Notes: a model not told the origin generated them from the sequence alone. 64,000 nucleotides of DNA from Gammaproteobacteria bacterium (GCA_009846005.1 VXYL01000066.1:19717-83716); one strand, 5' to 3'. Counted from the first letter of the stretch, positions 34,507-43,847 are shown. Made by a program: numbers and translations.

Positions 34507-34885
34507 TGCGCGGTGTCCACTGGCCGACCGGGATGGTGGGCAGCCTCGACGCGTTCTTCTCCTCGAGTTCGTCGAGATAGCGTCGCCAGTAGTCCGCTTC
34601 GTTGTCGGCGAGGTCGCGCAGGAACCCCCAGGAGTAGATGCCGGTGTCGTGGCCGTCGTCGAACACGATACGGATCGCATAGTTGCCGACGGCTTCGATG
34701 CGATCGATGCCGATATGCTTCTTTCCGGTCTGCAGAACCCGTTCGGCGTCGCTGTGGCCGCGTACCTCCGCCGATGGCGAGTAGACGCGCAGCAACTCGG
34801 CGGGCAACGTTGCGGATTGCCGGTCCAGGTAGGTCAACTCCAGGGTTCTGGAGTTCCTGTGGTAGGTGATCCCGGTGGGGTTCAC
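34502..34885 (-). CDS. DUF971 domain-containing protein (GBBH-like N-terminal domain)
   Basis: A 127-aa protein consisting of the DUF971 / gamma-butyrobetaine-hydroxylase-like N-terminal domain. Recognisable are [40 protein letters not shown] and WGFLRDL. The family's beta fold often binds zinc and is linked to Fe-S or redox proteins, but the role of this stand-alone version next to hslVU is not established. Its ATG overlaps the hslU stop by 4 bp, so it is cotranscribed with the protease. The stop TAG is part of a palindromic element; the last residues are GQWTPRT. Confidence 0.88.
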   Translation of the reverse strand: MNPTGITYHRNSRTLELTYLDRQSATLPAELLRVYSPSAEVRGHSDAERVLQTGKKHIGIDRIEAVGNYAIRIVFDDGHDTGIYSWGFLRDLADNEADYWRRYLDELEEKNASRLPTIPVGQWTPRT

Positions 34886-36288
34886 AGGATGTAGCGGGAA
34901 AGATCCTGGTCGCGGGCGATGTCGGCCAGGTGTTCGTCCACATAGGTGGCATCGATGACCGTGGACCCCCTGCCGTCGCCCGCCTCGAACGAGACCTCGT
35001 CGAGCAGTCGCTCCATGACCGTATGCAGGCGGCGCGCGCCGATGTTCTCGGTGTGCTCGTTGACCTCGCAGGCGATCTCGGCGATGCGTACCAGCGCCGC
35101 ATCCTCGAAATCGATGGTCACGCCCTCCGTTTCGAGCAACGCCTTGTACTGCTCGGTGAGCGAAGCGTCCGGCTCGGATAGGATGCGGCGGAAGTCCTCC
35201 GCCGTCAGTGCCGCGAGTTCCACCCGGATGGGCAGGCGGCCTTGCAGTTCCGGGATCAGGTCCGACGGCTTAGCGAAATGGAAAGCTCCGGAGGCGATGA
35301 ACAGGATGTGGTCGGTGCGCACCATGCCGTACTTGGTGTTGATCGTTGAGCCTTCGATCAGCGGCAGCAGGTCGCGCTGCACGCCTTCCCGGGAGACGTC
35401 GGCGCCAACGCCTTCGCCGCGCTTGGCGACCTTGTCGAGTTCGTCCAGGAAGACGATGCCGGTCTGTTCCACCGCGTCGATGGCCTGGGTCTTCAACTCG
35501 TCCTCGTTAACGAGCTTCATCGCCTCTTCTTCGCACAGGCGGCGCATGGCATCGCGGATCTTCAGCCGCATCTGCCGTTTCTTTTGTTGCATGTTCGAGA
35601 ACATGCTCTGCAGGTGCCCCGTGAATTCCTCCATCCCCGGCGGCGCCATGATCTCCACGCCGATTGCGGCGCTGTCGACCTCGATGGAGATCTCCTTGTC
35701 GTCGAGTTCGCCGTTGCGCAGCCGCTGCCGGAACACCTGACGTGCAGCCGAGTTGTCGCGTGGTGCCTCGGTCTCGGTGCGCCCTTCCAGGGTCGGGTCA
35801 GCCTGCTGCGCCAAGCCGTCAAGGAGTTCGCGCATCGGTTCCTCTGGCCCGGTGGCCCCTCGGGTCCGGCGCGGCTCCGGGAGCAGTGCGTCGAGCACAC
35901 GGTCTTCGGCCGCGTCCTCGGCTCGCGGCTGCACACGGTCCATGGCCTGTTCGCGCAGCATCTTGACCGCGACGTCCGTTAGATCGCGGACGATGGACTC
36001 GACATCGCGCCCGACGTAGCCGACCTCGGTGAACTTCGTGGCTTCCACCTTGATGAAGGGCGCGTTGGCGAGCTTGGCCAGACGCCGGGCGATCTCCGTC
36101 TTGCCGACGCCGGTGGGGCCGATCATGAGGATGTTCTTCGGGGTGACTTCCTCGCGCAGATCGTCGTCGAGCTGCATGCGTCGCCAGCGGTTGCGCAGTG
36201 CAATGGCGACGGCTCGCTTGGCCTGGTCCTGGCCGATGATGTGCTTGTCGAGTTCGTGCACGATCTCGCGCGGGGTCATCAGGGTCAT
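34882..36288 (-). CDS. hslU: HslU, ATPase subunit of the HslVU (ClpYQ) protease
   Basis: A 468-aa AAA+ unfoldase. Walker A is [15 protein letters not shown] (residues about 57-71), Walker B is [10 protein letters not shown], and GYVGRDVES carries the pore motif. The I-domain follows Walker A. The C terminus, [10 protein letters not shown], is the tail that inserts into HslV to activate it. It unfolds proteins for degradation in the cytoplasm. The start overlaps the hslV stop by 4 bp. Confidence 0.96.
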   Translation of the reverse strand: MTLMTPREIVHELDKHIIGQDQAKRAVAIALRNRWRRMQLDDDLREEVTPKNILMIGPTGVGKTEIARRLAKLANAPFIKVEATKFTEVGYVGRDVESIVRDLTDVAVKMLREQAMDRVQPRAEDAAEDRVLDALLPEPRRTRGATGPEEPMRELLDGLAQQADPTLEGRTETEAPRDNSAARQVFRQRLRNGELDDKEISIEVDSAAIGVEIMAPPGMEEFTGHLQSMFSNMQQKKRQMRLKIRDAMRRLCEEEAMKLVNEDELKTQAIDAVEQTGIVFLDELDKVAKRGEGVGADVSREGVQRDLLPLIEGSTINTKYGMVRTDHILFIASGAFHFAKPSDLIPELQGRLPIRVELAALTAEDFRRILSEPDASLTEQYKALLETEGVTIDFEDAALVRIAEIACEVNEHTENIGARRLHTVMERLLDEVSFEAGDGRGSTVIDATYVDEHLADIARDQDLSRYIL

Positions 36289-36818
36289 AGCGTCTCGATG
36301 GTCGTGTGTCGGTTGGTGTAGATGCAGATTTCCGCCGCGATCTCAAGACTCTTGGCGACGATCTCCTTTGCCGACAGCTCGGTCTCGTTGAGCATCGCGC
36401 GGGCGGCGGCTTGCGCAAAGGGGCCTCCCGATCCGATGGCGATCAGGCCGCCCTCGGGCTCGATGACATCGCCGTTGCCGGTAACGATGAGGGAGCTGTC
36501 GCGACCGGCGACCGCCAACAGCGCCTCGAGACGGCGCAACACGCGATCCGAGCGCCAGTCCTTGGCGAGTTCGACGGCGGCCCGGGTGAGGTTGCCGTGG
36601 TACTTGTCGAGCGCGCCCTCGAATCGTTCGAACAGCGTGAATGCGTCCGCTGTGCCGCCCGCGAAGCCCGCGAGCACGGGGTGATCGCGCAGCCGGCGCA
36701 CCTTGACCGCGTTGCTCTTCATGATGGTGTTGCCCATCGAGACCTGCCCGTCGCCCCCGAGCACGACATCGGGGCCGCGCCGGACGGAGACGATGGTCGT
36801 TCCGTTGAACTGGTCCAC
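36285..36818 (-). CDS. hslV: HslV, peptidase subunit of the HslVU protease
   Basis: A 177-aa proteasome-like threonine peptidase. The sequence [15 protein letters not shown] shows a 6-residue propeptide before the catalytic Thr of [28 protein letters not shown] and [19 protein letters not shown] are family hallmarks. It forms two stacked hexamers capped by HslU. The GTG start lies 30 bp downstream of a sigma32-like promoter. hslV, hslU and the DUF971 gene overlap successively by 4 bp. Confidence 0.96.
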   Translation of the reverse strand: MDQFNGTTIVSVRRGPDVVLGGDGQVSMGNTIMKSNAVKVRRLRDHPVLAGFAGGTADAFTLFERFEGALDKYHGNLTRAAVELAKDWRSDRVLRRLEALLAVAGRDSSLIVTGNGDVIEPEGGLIAIGSGGPFAQAAARAMLNETELSAKEIVAKSLEIAAEICIYTNRHTTIETL

Positions 36819-36847
36819 GGGGTTTGGTTCGCGTAAACGGGAACCGG

Positions 36848-36877
36848 ATAGTGGGGAGTGCCCGGGCGAAATTCAAC
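36848..36877 (-). promoter_or_regulatory. Sigma32-type (heat-shock) promoter for hslVU
   Basis: Reading the minus strand: GTTGAAT (36877-36871), a 14-bp spacer, then CCCCACTAT (36856-36848). This closely follows the heat-shock consensus CTTGAAA-N(11-16)-CCCCATNT, and the spacing to the hslV start (36818) leaves a short leader. hslVU is a classic sigma32 target in E. coli. Confidence 0.7.
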
Positions 36878-36991
36878 TGTTGCCTCCCGCCGGCCCACGG
36901 CGCGTATGGGGCGACAAGGCGCGCTTTGCATGACGCTGGCCGGCGGAGCGGCTAAAGTCGACCGCTCGATAACAAGGAGGGTGCGAAGTCC

Positions 36992-38035
36992 ATGCACCGC
37001 GAAGCGTTCTCTCTGGCCGCCGTCCTCACGCGCCCGCTAGGGCGCGCGGTCCTCACGCGCCCGCTAGGGCGCGCGGTCGGCATGGTCGCCGTACTGGCGA
37101 TGTCGCCCGCCGCCGTTGCCGACGTTGTGCACTTCACGAACGGCGACCGTTTGACGGGCACGCTGGTCGATGGCCCCGCGGATTTCGTCGCCATCGAGGT
37201 GCCCCAGGTTGGGGTGGTGACGGTGCCGCGGGCGCGGGTGGAACGCGTCGACGAGGCTCCTCCCCAACCGGATGAAGCCGTCCGAGATGCGACGACCAGC
37301 ACTACGTCGACGATCCCGTCCGATCCGAGTAGCCGCTGGCAAGCCCGTGCCGATCTGGGCGTGGCGGTTGCGACCGGCAATACGCGTGCCGCTGACCTCA
37401 ACTTCGTTGCCGGCGTCGAGCGCCACGGCGCGCGATTCGACAACGTCCTCGGCGTGGCGGTACACAAAGCCCGTGCACAAGCGGACGCCCGCCGCTCGGA
37501 CTTGGGAACGACCACGACCAAGGATCACCTCGATGTCGACTACAACCTGCGCTGGAAGTACGGCGAGACATGGTATGCCGTTGCGAACTTCGAGTACTTC
37601 AGGGATCCGATCAAGGACATCGACCAACGGGCCACTACGGGTGCCGGCGTCGGTCACACTTTCTGGGAGTCGGAACGTGGATCCCTTCGCACCGACGCCG
37701 GTATCAGCCGGGTATTCGAGGAGTTCCGATTCGGGCTGCTGACAGCGGCCGAGGGGTCAAAGGAATCCGACAACAACCCGGCATTGCGGTGGGGGCTGCA
37801 GTTCAACCGATGGCTGGTTGTTGATCGCCTGGAGCTTTTCCACAACAACCAGCTGCTGCACATACTCGACAACGAGCCCAGCTCGGTGTGGGATTCGGAT
37901 ACCGGCATCCGGTTCCATGTGAACAGCCGCTGGCTTGCCGCCTTGCGCGTGGACCTTCAACACGAAACCGCTCCTTCGGCCGGTCGGCGGAAGACGGATT
38001 CGAGCTATGCCGTGGCGGTGGGCGTCAAGCTATAG
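36992..38035 (+). CDS. DUF481 outer-membrane beta-barrel protein (YdiY-like)
   Basis: A 347-aa protein. A long signal peptide ends VLAMSPAAVADVVHF (cleavage likely after AVA). A short domain follows (FTNGDRLTGTLVDGPADFVA, which resembles a small beta fold often found before DUF481). The C-terminal DUF481 barrel contains WQARADLGVAVATGNT and ends SYAVAVGVKL. Function unknown; YdiY in E. coli is an uncharacterised acid-inducible outer-membrane protein. ATG 36992 follows AAGGAGG. The n-region of the signal peptide contains a duplicated 9-residue block (VLTRPLGRA) made by a palindromic 27-bp repeat; a later ATG at 37081 would bypass it. Confidence 0.83.
   Translation: MHREAFSLAAVLTRPLGRAVLTRPLGRAVGMVAVLAMSPAAVADVVHFTNGDRLTGTLVDGPADFVAIEVPQVGVVTVPRARVERVDEAPPQPDEAVRDATTSTTSTIPSDPSSRWQARADLGVAVATGNTRAADLNFVAGVERHGARFDNVLGVAVHKARAQADARRSDLGTTTTKDHLDVDYNLRWKYGETWYAVANFEYFRDPIKDIDQRATTGAGVGHTFWESERGSLRTDAGISRVFEEFRFGLLTAAEGSKESDNNPALRWGLQFNRWLVVDRLELFHNNQLLHILDNEPSSVWDSDTGIRFHVNSRWLAALRVDLQHETAPSAGRRKTDSSYAVAVGVKL
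37022..37075 (+). repeat. 27-bp tandem duplication of a palindrome in the DUF481 signal-peptide region
   Basis: Two exact copies, 37022-37048 and 37049-37075. Each contains arms GCGCCC/GGGCGC around GCTA. The same core, ACGCGCCCG..AGGGCGCGCGG, occurs at 42221-42242, so this is another dispersed palindrome lying in coding DNA. Confidence 0.87.
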
Positions 38036-38087
38036 CGGACGGTCGTCGGTAAGAAAAACCGTCCAAGCCCTGGCGTCGTGTCCCGAC

Positions 38088-38639
38088 CTAAGTGGTGGGT
38101 CCGGAACGCGACAGCGGGCGCGCGAGAATCTGCGCGGGGATGTCACGGTCGAGTAGCTGAGCCAACGCCTGTTGCGCGTCGGGTTCAGCGGCGTACGGTC
38201 CAACCAGGACCCGGTGCCAAGCGCCGCCCAAGTCCCGCGGACGTGTCGCAATGCTGACGGGGAATCCGTCCAGCATCAATTCCGCCTGCATTACCCGGGC
38301 ATCTTCCTCGCGAAGGAACTGCGCGGCCTGCAGAACGTATTCCCTGGGTTCCGAGTCGGCCAATACGGGTCTTTCGACGGGTTCCACGCCGGTCTTGACC
38401 TCGGTGTTGGGCAGCCGCTTGATGAACTCCCAGTCGATATCCGACGCGACAGGCCCCGTAACGGGATTGGTAGCAGGGGGCGTGCCGGTCGGCTCCGATC
38501 CGGCCTGGTAGGTGATGGCGAGCACAACCGCACCGCCCACGACCGCGCCGCCGATGAAGGAACCGAAAGAGAAGGCGCCGTTTCGACGCGACCGGCGACT
38601 GCCAGACCTGTTCCGTGGTTTTCGTTTCGCTACTGGCAT
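38088..38639 (-). CDS. SPOR-domain membrane protein (FtsN-like)
   Basis: A 183-aa protein. A basic N terminus (MPVAKRKPRNRSGSRRSRRN) and one membrane helix (FIGGAVVGGAVVLAITYQAG, residues about 29-48) are followed by a proline-rich linker. A C-terminal SPOR domain spans about residues 100-178 (EYVLQAAQFLREEDARVMQA, WHRVLVGPYAAEPDAQQAL). SPOR domains bind denuded peptidoglycan at the septum. In many gammaproteobacteria an FtsN-like SPOR gene precedes hslVU; here the DUF481 gene lies between them in the opposite direction. ATG 38639 is chosen because the basic n-region begins there. Confidence 0.82.
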   Translation of the reverse strand: MPVAKRKPRNRSGSRRSRRNGAFSFGSFIGGAVVGGAVVLAITYQAGSEPTGTPPATNPVTGPVASDIDWEFIKRLPNTEVKTGVEPVERPVLADSEPREYVLQAAQFLREEDARVMQAELMLDGFPVSIATRPRDLGGAWHRVLVGPYAAEPDAQQALAQLLDRDIPAQILARPLSRSGPTT

Positions 38640-38780
38640 ATCGGCATCACATCCATGTCTGCCAAGTGCCGCGATCATACGCCTCGATCCAGTCAAACGC
38701 CAAAAGGTCGAATCCCGACCCGTCCGTTCCGTGACGTGTCCAGGTCGACGTGCAACCCCGTCGCCCCTCGCGGTCGTCGA

Positions 38781-40700
38781 TCAGTGCGGGGGCGGCAAAT
38801 CCAACGCGGGGTTGCGGTCGAAGAACCCTACCGGCTGAAGCACGAACCCGCACTTCTCGACAGGCATCACGGGCCAGTCCTCGGGCCTCGGCAGGTGGGT
38901 CGAGCCCACGGTGTGCCAGAGCACCACGTCGGCGTCTTCGACGATGCGGTCGTTGGCGGTCCAGGCGGGCAGGCCGTCGCCGCCGGGGTTCAGGTTGGGA
39001 TGGTCGCCGGCGGCGGATAGCTCCTCGGCGTCGTACGGGGTCACCCAGAGGTTGTAGCGCGCGAAGCCCGCGCGGGCCGCGACACGGGATCCGGGGTCGG
39101 CCAGCAACGCCGGCGTCGGGCCCGGCAGCAGGCGATAGCCGACCGGACCGCCGAGGCGATTCCGTCGCCCCGGATTGACCACCTTCCAGGACCGCGATCG
39201 CGCGGGGTCGATGCACCGCCGTGCCGCCGACTCGGTGGCGAGCAGGTCGGAGCGGACTCGGAACGCGGTTCCGTCGGGGTTGTCGGGACCGACCGTCAGC
39301 GCTTCGGTATTCAGTTCGTAGACGCTGTTGGATTGGCCGTCCAAGTCGAAGTCGAGGCGGAAGCAGAACAGGTGTTGATGCACGGGCGAGGCAAGGTTGG
39401 GTGCCACGAGAGGCGCAAACTCGTCACGATGTTCGCCGTCGACCACTGCCGAGACGCCCACGATGCCGGTCAGCTTGACCTCCATCTCGATGCTGCCGTC
39501 GAGATAGAGGTACCAGTAGAACCCGTACTCGTAGTTGCCGACCGTGTGGAAGGAACTCACCACCAGCCGGCGCGACCGCCTCACCTCGGTGGTCTGGGAG
39601 TGGCCGTCGTGGTGCTTCCACAGGATGCCGTTGTCTTCCTCGTGGAGGCAGATGGCGTTCGGAACATGCCGCGCCGTGCCATCGGGTTTCACCGCCGCGT
39701 GATCGAGGTAGCGAATCTCGCCGAGACAGTCGCAGCCGAGCATGAGGGAGTTGGCGCAATTGCCGATGCTGGCTTCGCCGGCGTCCAGCACGTGCTTCCA
39801 GACATGCATCGGGTCGGTGTCGCCGTAGGGGACGATCATCTCCGACAACGCCGCGCGGTGCAGAATCGGCCGCACGTGGTCGCCATCGCGGTAGCCGAGT
39901 TGGTGTAGGACCAACCCGTTCGTTGGATGCATGCCGACCCGAAACTCCCAGTTCTGCCAGGCGATGGCATTGCCGTCCACTGTGAAGCCGAGCCCCTCGG
40001 GCTGGGTAATCGAGAGGGGCTTCGGTGCGTCGCGGAGCGTCGGTTGACTCGCCGCATCGTATCGGCCGGATTCGGGCGGTAGCGGGATGTCGCCGTGGTC
40101 TTCGAGGTGGGCGACGCGACCTGCGGTCAGGTCCACGTGCGCGATCAGGCCTTGCACGGGACGTGCGTAGCCGTTGTCCGACCTGTCCTCGCGTACGAAG
40201 CTGATGCACCGGTGGGCTCGGTGGCCTTCCGGGATGCTCGGATGCGGGTAGCCGCTGGCCGGCCAGGGATCGATCTGGACGTTCTCGAAGTCCTCGATGC
40301 CGCGCCGTCGCATGGCCGCCTGCCAGTGGGGATCCTGCTTGGCGATTCGGACGGCATTGACCACATCGGCGAAGCCGATAGGCGCTTGTCCCTTGGTGAT
40401 GCGCGACACCGACACGTCGTTGGTATCGAGATCAACACTCGCATCGAATCCACCGTCCGGCTGTTCGACGGGATAGTCGTAGCCGAGGAAACGCAGCTTG
40501 CGGGGAACCCGGTCGCCTTGCGTGAATGCCTTGAGTTCGGTCTTGGCGGGTTCGACGAGGGCCACGGAGCAGAATCCGGCTCGTTCGGTCCAAGCCTTGC
40601 CCATCGCTTCCTTGATCAATTCGGTGCCACGTTCGATCTCCTCGACGGTGGGCGGGTCGAGGGGGTGCGTGGGGGTGTTGCTGACTTCTGTCTCGGCCAT
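38781..40700 (-). CDS. Copper-containing primary-amine oxidase
   Basis: A 639-aa enzyme that converts primary amines to aldehydes with release of ammonia and hydrogen peroxide. The topaquinone precursor is Tyr390 in the motif VGNYEYGFYW (N389-Y390-E391). Copper-ligand His residues are expected at HQHLFCFRLDFDLDG and the C-terminal VLWHTVGSTHLPRPEDWPVM. The order of N2, N3 and catalytic domains matches other bacterial amine oxidases. No signal peptide is evident, so it is probably cytoplasmic or its export is unusual. It is divergent from the ECF-sigma gene. Substrate (tyramine, histamine or polyamines) not predictable. Confidence 0.92.
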   Translation of the reverse strand: MAETEVSNTPTHPLDPPTVEEIERGTELIKEAMGKAWTERAGFCSVALVEPAKTELKAFTQGDRVPRKLRFLGYDYPVEQPDGGFDASVDLDTNDVSVSRITKGQAPIGFADVVNAVRIAKQDPHWQAAMRRRGIEDFENVQIDPWPASGYPHPSIPEGHRAHRCISFVREDRSDNGYARPVQGLIAHVDLTAGRVAHLEDHGDIPLPPESGRYDAASQPTLRDAPKPLSITQPEGLGFTVDGNAIAWQNWEFRVGMHPTNGLVLHQLGYRDGDHVRPILHRAALSEMIVPYGDTDPMHVWKHVLDAGEASIGNCANSLMLGCDCLGEIRYLDHAAVKPDGTARHVPNAICLHEEDNGILWKHHDGHSQTTEVRRSRRLVVSSFHTVGNYEYGFYWYLYLDGSIEMEVKLTGIVGVSAVVDGEHRDEFAPLVAPNLASPVHQHLFCFRLDFDLDGQSNSVYELNTEALTVGPDNPDGTAFRVRSDLLATESAARRCIDPARSRSWKVVNPGRRNRLGGPVGYRLLPGPTPALLADPGSRVAARAGFARYNLWVTPYDAEELSAAGDHPNLNPGGDGLPAWTANDRIVEDADVVLWHTVGSTHLPRPEDWPVMPVEKCGFVLQPVGFFDRNPALDLPPPH

Positions 40701-40809
40701 TTTGTCGACGGGTCCGATGTTTGGCTGGCCAGCACCCTACACTGCGTGGACGGACAGCCGCCACCAAGATGCGAACCTTCTTGCCTTGGACTGCGCCTTG
40801 TAGCCTGCA

Positions 40810-42210
40810 ATGGTCGAATCGATGCACAACCTCCCGGACGAGGATCTGACCGAGCGGATCTGCCGCGGCGATCAGCAAGCGTTTCTGGTGCTCGTCCGGC
40901 GCTACGAGAGGTCGTTGGCAGCCCTGATCGGCCGTCGCCTGGGCGCGGCAGGGACGGTGGACGCGGTCGAGGATCTGCTGCAGGAGACGTTCGTGCAGGC
41001 ATGGCGGGGACTTGCATCCCAGTCGCCGAGAAACGTGCGCGCATGGCTCTACCAGGTGGCACGGAACCGGTGCAGCGACTTCTTGCGTTCTTCCCAGCGC
41101 CGGGAACGCACCGTCGACGACGAATCGCTCGCCGTTATGGTCAACCGCCTTGGCGCCACGGATGCCGAGCAGCGTCGGGTGGCGGCAGAGGTTTTCGAGG
41201 CCTTCGAAGCGGTTCCGGTGCGTGAACGCCAGGCGCTCGAGTCGTTCTACCTGGAAGGGTTGAGCATCGCCGAGATCGCCGCCCGGCATCGCTGCGCGCC
41301 GGGCACCGTCAAGCGACGACTGTCGCATGGGCGCGACTGGGTTCGCGCTGAATTGGGTATTGCTCCAGTAGGGAGGGAAACTGCTATGAATAGGGACAGT
41401 CAGGCCAAGGTTGCCCGGTTCCCCGCGATACGGCCGGGTATCGTTGTCGAAAGGCAGCCAGCCACGGCGATGCCGATCGACATGCGCGAACTCACTTGGT
41501 GGTTCCTGGTCCCGGAACTTCACGATGAAGTGCGCTGGGCCGAGTACCAGCCGGTTCAGGGCGGATCGACTTGGCGACTTGCGGCCGCCACGGCAATGAA
41601 GGCGGCACGACCTGCGGTGCTTCACGACCGCGACTGCGTGGAAATCGAAGTGGACCAGACGCAAGAGACGGTCGACGGCCTGTTGATCGCGATGTCGACG
41701 GACCGCCATACCAAGGTGTGGGGTCGCCTGACCGACACCGAGGTCGAATGGCTCGGAGTCGAGCGGCTGGCGCCCGACGGAACGCGAAAGCTCGACACCT
41801 TCCTCGACGACGGCTTCGAGTTGGACTGGGGCGCGTGTCCACGGCATGTCGAGGTCGGCGAATGGTTGGTTGAAGACCCGAACGGGAGCTTGAAACGGCG
41901 GCCGGACAGTCCCGCGGTGTTCGCGGACGGCGTATTCGCCGTACGGGTCGGGAGTCGGACGTTCAACTGCACCCGCGTCGTCGAGATGGAAAAGGAAGCC
42001 ACGGAGCTGGATGTCGTCATCGTCGCGTATGTGGACAATGGCGGGCGAACCGTCCTGTTCCGTCGCTACGACGGCGATCGTCGTGTTCCCCATGATGGTT
42101 CGCCGCCGCGCCGGGACCTGCTGCCGGACGCGGACCGGCTCGTGATCGACGGCATGACCTTCGTGCACAGCTACGACTACCTGACTGCCGAAGCCTGCGG
42201 CGTTCCGTAG
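40810..42210 (+). CDS. ECF sigma factor with a 270-residue C-terminal extension of unknown function
   Basis: 466 aa. Residues about 10-80 are sigma region 2 (AFLVLVRRYERSLAALIGRR, DLLQETFVQAWRGL, VRAWLYQVARNRCSDFLRSS). Residues about 125-180 are region 4 (VRERQALESFYLEGLSIAEI and GTVKRRLSHGRDWV). The frame then continues without a stop into about 270 residues with no recognisable domain and no membrane helix, including ELTWWFLVPELHDEVRWAEY. At the junction Met193 (41386) has its own strong ribosome site GGGAGGG 8 bp upstream. The locus may therefore also make the C-terminal part alone, or it is a recent fusion of two genes. The stop TAG comes from a palindromic element. Confidence 0.84.
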   Translation: MVESMHNLPDEDLTERICRGDQQAFLVLVRRYERSLAALIGRRLGAAGTVDAVEDLLQETFVQAWRGLASQSPRNVRAWLYQVARNRCSDFLRSSQRRERTVDDESLAVMVNRLGATDAEQRRVAAEVFEAFEAVPVRERQALESFYLEGLSIAEIAARHRCAPGTVKRRLSHGRDWVRAELGIAPVGRETAMNRDSQAKVARFPAIRPGIVVERQPATAMPIDMRELTWWFLVPELHDEVRWAEYQPVQGGSTWRLAAATAMKAARPAVLHDRDCVEIEVDQTQETVDGLLIAMSTDRHTKVWGRLTDTEVEWLGVERLAPDGTRKLDTFLDDGFELDWGACPRHVEVGEWLVEDPNGSLKRRPDSPAVFADGVFAVRVGSRTFNCTRVVEMEKEATELDVVIVAYVDNGGRTVLFRRYDGDRRVPHDGSPPRRDLLPDADRLVIDGMTFVHSYDYLTAEACGVP

Positions 42211-42318
42211 GGGCGACCCTAACGCGCCCGAAGGGCGCGCGGTCGCCCGGAGCCCATGTGGCTTGGTGTTCCGGCGGGCCCGCTGGACGCGCGGGACGGG
42301 ACAAGCCCGTCCCCTACG
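42206..42318. repeat. 113-bp composite palindromic element with a nested palindrome
   Basis: It runs from CGTAGGGG (42206) to CCCCTACG (ending 42318). The left hairpin GGGCGACC/GGTCGCCC has its loop replaced by another palindrome, CGCGCCC-GAA-GGGCGCG. The right half is the usual GGGACGGG/CCCGTCCC element. Flanking bases are GTTC and ATTC (three of four match), a possible eroded target duplication. It lies between the ECF-sigma and amidase genes; 42319-42404 holds nothing else recognised. Confidence 0.83.
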
Positions 42319-42404
42319 ATTCGGTGTCCTTGCGCACTCGTAACGTTCGTTGCCGCTTGACGCGGGGTACCATGACCGTTCGTTTGCCATGATGGACGAT
42401 TGCT

Positions 42405-43847
42405 GTGACCGACCTCGCCTTTGCCACCGCCGGCGAAATCGCCGAACGCATTCGCCGCCGCGAACTGGGGTCGGTTGAGGCGACGGACAACTTCATCGAG
42501 CGCATCGAGCGCCTCGACGGCGACGTGAACGCCGTCGCAGTGCGCGACTTCGACCGCGCCCGGGAGGCGGCCCGCGCCGCGGACCGGGCGGCACAACCCG
42601 CGGGGCCGCTCCATGGCGTGCCGATGACGGTCAAGGAGGGCTACCACCTCGCCGGTCTGCCGACGACCTTCGGCTATCCGGAACTCAAGGACAACACGCC
42701 GGACTGGGACTCGGACTGCGTGGTCCGCTACAAGGCGGCGGGCGCCATCGTGCTGGGCAAGACCAACATGGCTTTTGCCGGCGCCGACTTCCAGACTTAC
42801 AACGAGGTCTACGGGACTACCAACAATCCCTGGGATCTCGAACGAATTCCGGGCGGTTCGTCCGGCGGTTCGTCGGCGGCGTTGGCGGCCGGCCTGACGC
42901 CATTGGAAGCCGGCTCGGACATCGGCGGGTCGATCCGGAATCCGGCGCACTTCTGCGGGGTCTACGGACACAAGCCGACCTTCGGCGTCGTCTCCCAGAC
43001 CGGGCACTCGACGATGCTCACGCCGGGTCCGGCCACGGATCTCGTGGTCTGCGGACCCATGGCGCGCTCGGCGGAGGACCTGGCGCTATCCCTCGGCATC
43101 GTGGCGGGTCCCGCAGACCTGGACGCGCCCGGGTGGCGTCTTGACCTGCCGCGACCGAGCGGGACGCGTCTGGCCGACTACCGCGTCGCGGTCTGGGCGA
43201 ACGACGACAACAGCCCGGTGGATCGCGAGATTGCCGAACGCGCCGCGGCCATCGGTGAGACGTTGTCGAGACTCGGAGCACGGGTTTCGGATACCGCCCG
43301 CCCCGCCATCGATGCGCGCCGCGGCTACGAGACCTACCTCGAACTCCTGCACTCGGTGATGGCCGCCGGCGTGGGACCAGAGAAATACGAGAGGAACCAA
43401 CGCTACGCGGCCGAAACGGATCCGGCGGATCGGTCCGATCGGGCGATCATGTCCCGCGCCATGGTCTTGAGCCATGCCGGCTGGCTGGGCGCGAACGGCC
43501 GCCGCGAACGTTTGCGCTACGCATGGCGCGAGTTCTTCGAGGATTGGGACATCCTGGTCTGCCCGCAGATGGCGACCACCGCGTTTCCCCACGACCACTC
43601 GCCGATGCAGACCCGCACGGTCACGGTCAACGGCAAGCCCCAACCGTACTTTCAACAGTTGTTCTGGTCCGGTCTCGTTACCGGTCCCTACCTTCCGAGC
43701 ACGGTGTTTCCGGCCGGTTTGTCCAGCGACGGCCTGCCCATCGGGTTGCAAGCCGTCGGCGCTGCCTACCACGACCGCGTGACGATCGAATTCACGCGCC
43801 TGCTCGCACAGGAAATCGGTGGCTTCCAAGCGCCGCCCGGATACTGA
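42405..43847 (+). CDS. Amidase (amidase-signature family)
   Basis: A 480-aa serine hydrolase. The Ser-cisSer-Lys catalytic triad is recognisable: Lys in VPMTVKEGYHLAG (residues about 73-85), and the serines in GGSSGGSSAALAAGL and GSDIGGSIRNPAHFCG. Members hydrolyse carboxamides in the cytoplasm; this one could act on plant, peptide or xenobiotic amides. GTG 42405 is the start. The next gene, a flavin-dependent oxidoreductase, starts inside its last 30 bp, so the two are coupled and may act on the same compound. Confidence 0.9.
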   Translation: MTDLAFATAGEIAERIRRRELGSVEATDNFIERIERLDGDVNAVAVRDFDRAREAARAADRAAQPAGPLHGVPMTVKEGYHLAGLPTTFGYPELKDNTPDWDSDCVVRYKAAGAIVLGKTNMAFAGADFQTYNEVYGTTNNPWDLERIPGGSSGGSSAALAAGLTPLEAGSDIGGSIRNPAHFCGVYGHKPTFGVVSQTGHSTMLTPGPATDLVVCGPMARSAEDLALSLGIVAGPADLDAPGWRLDLPRPSGTRLADYRVAVWANDDNSPVDREIAERAAAIGETLSRLGARVSDTARPAIDARRGYETYLELLHSVMAAGVGPEKYERNQRYAAETDPADRSDRAIMSRAMVLSHAGWLGANGRRERLRYAWREFFEDWDILVCPQMATTAFPHDHSPMQTRTVTVNGKPQPYFQQLFWSGLVTGPYLPSTVFPAGLSSDGLPIGLQAVGAAYHDRVTIEFTRLLAQEIGGFQAPPGY

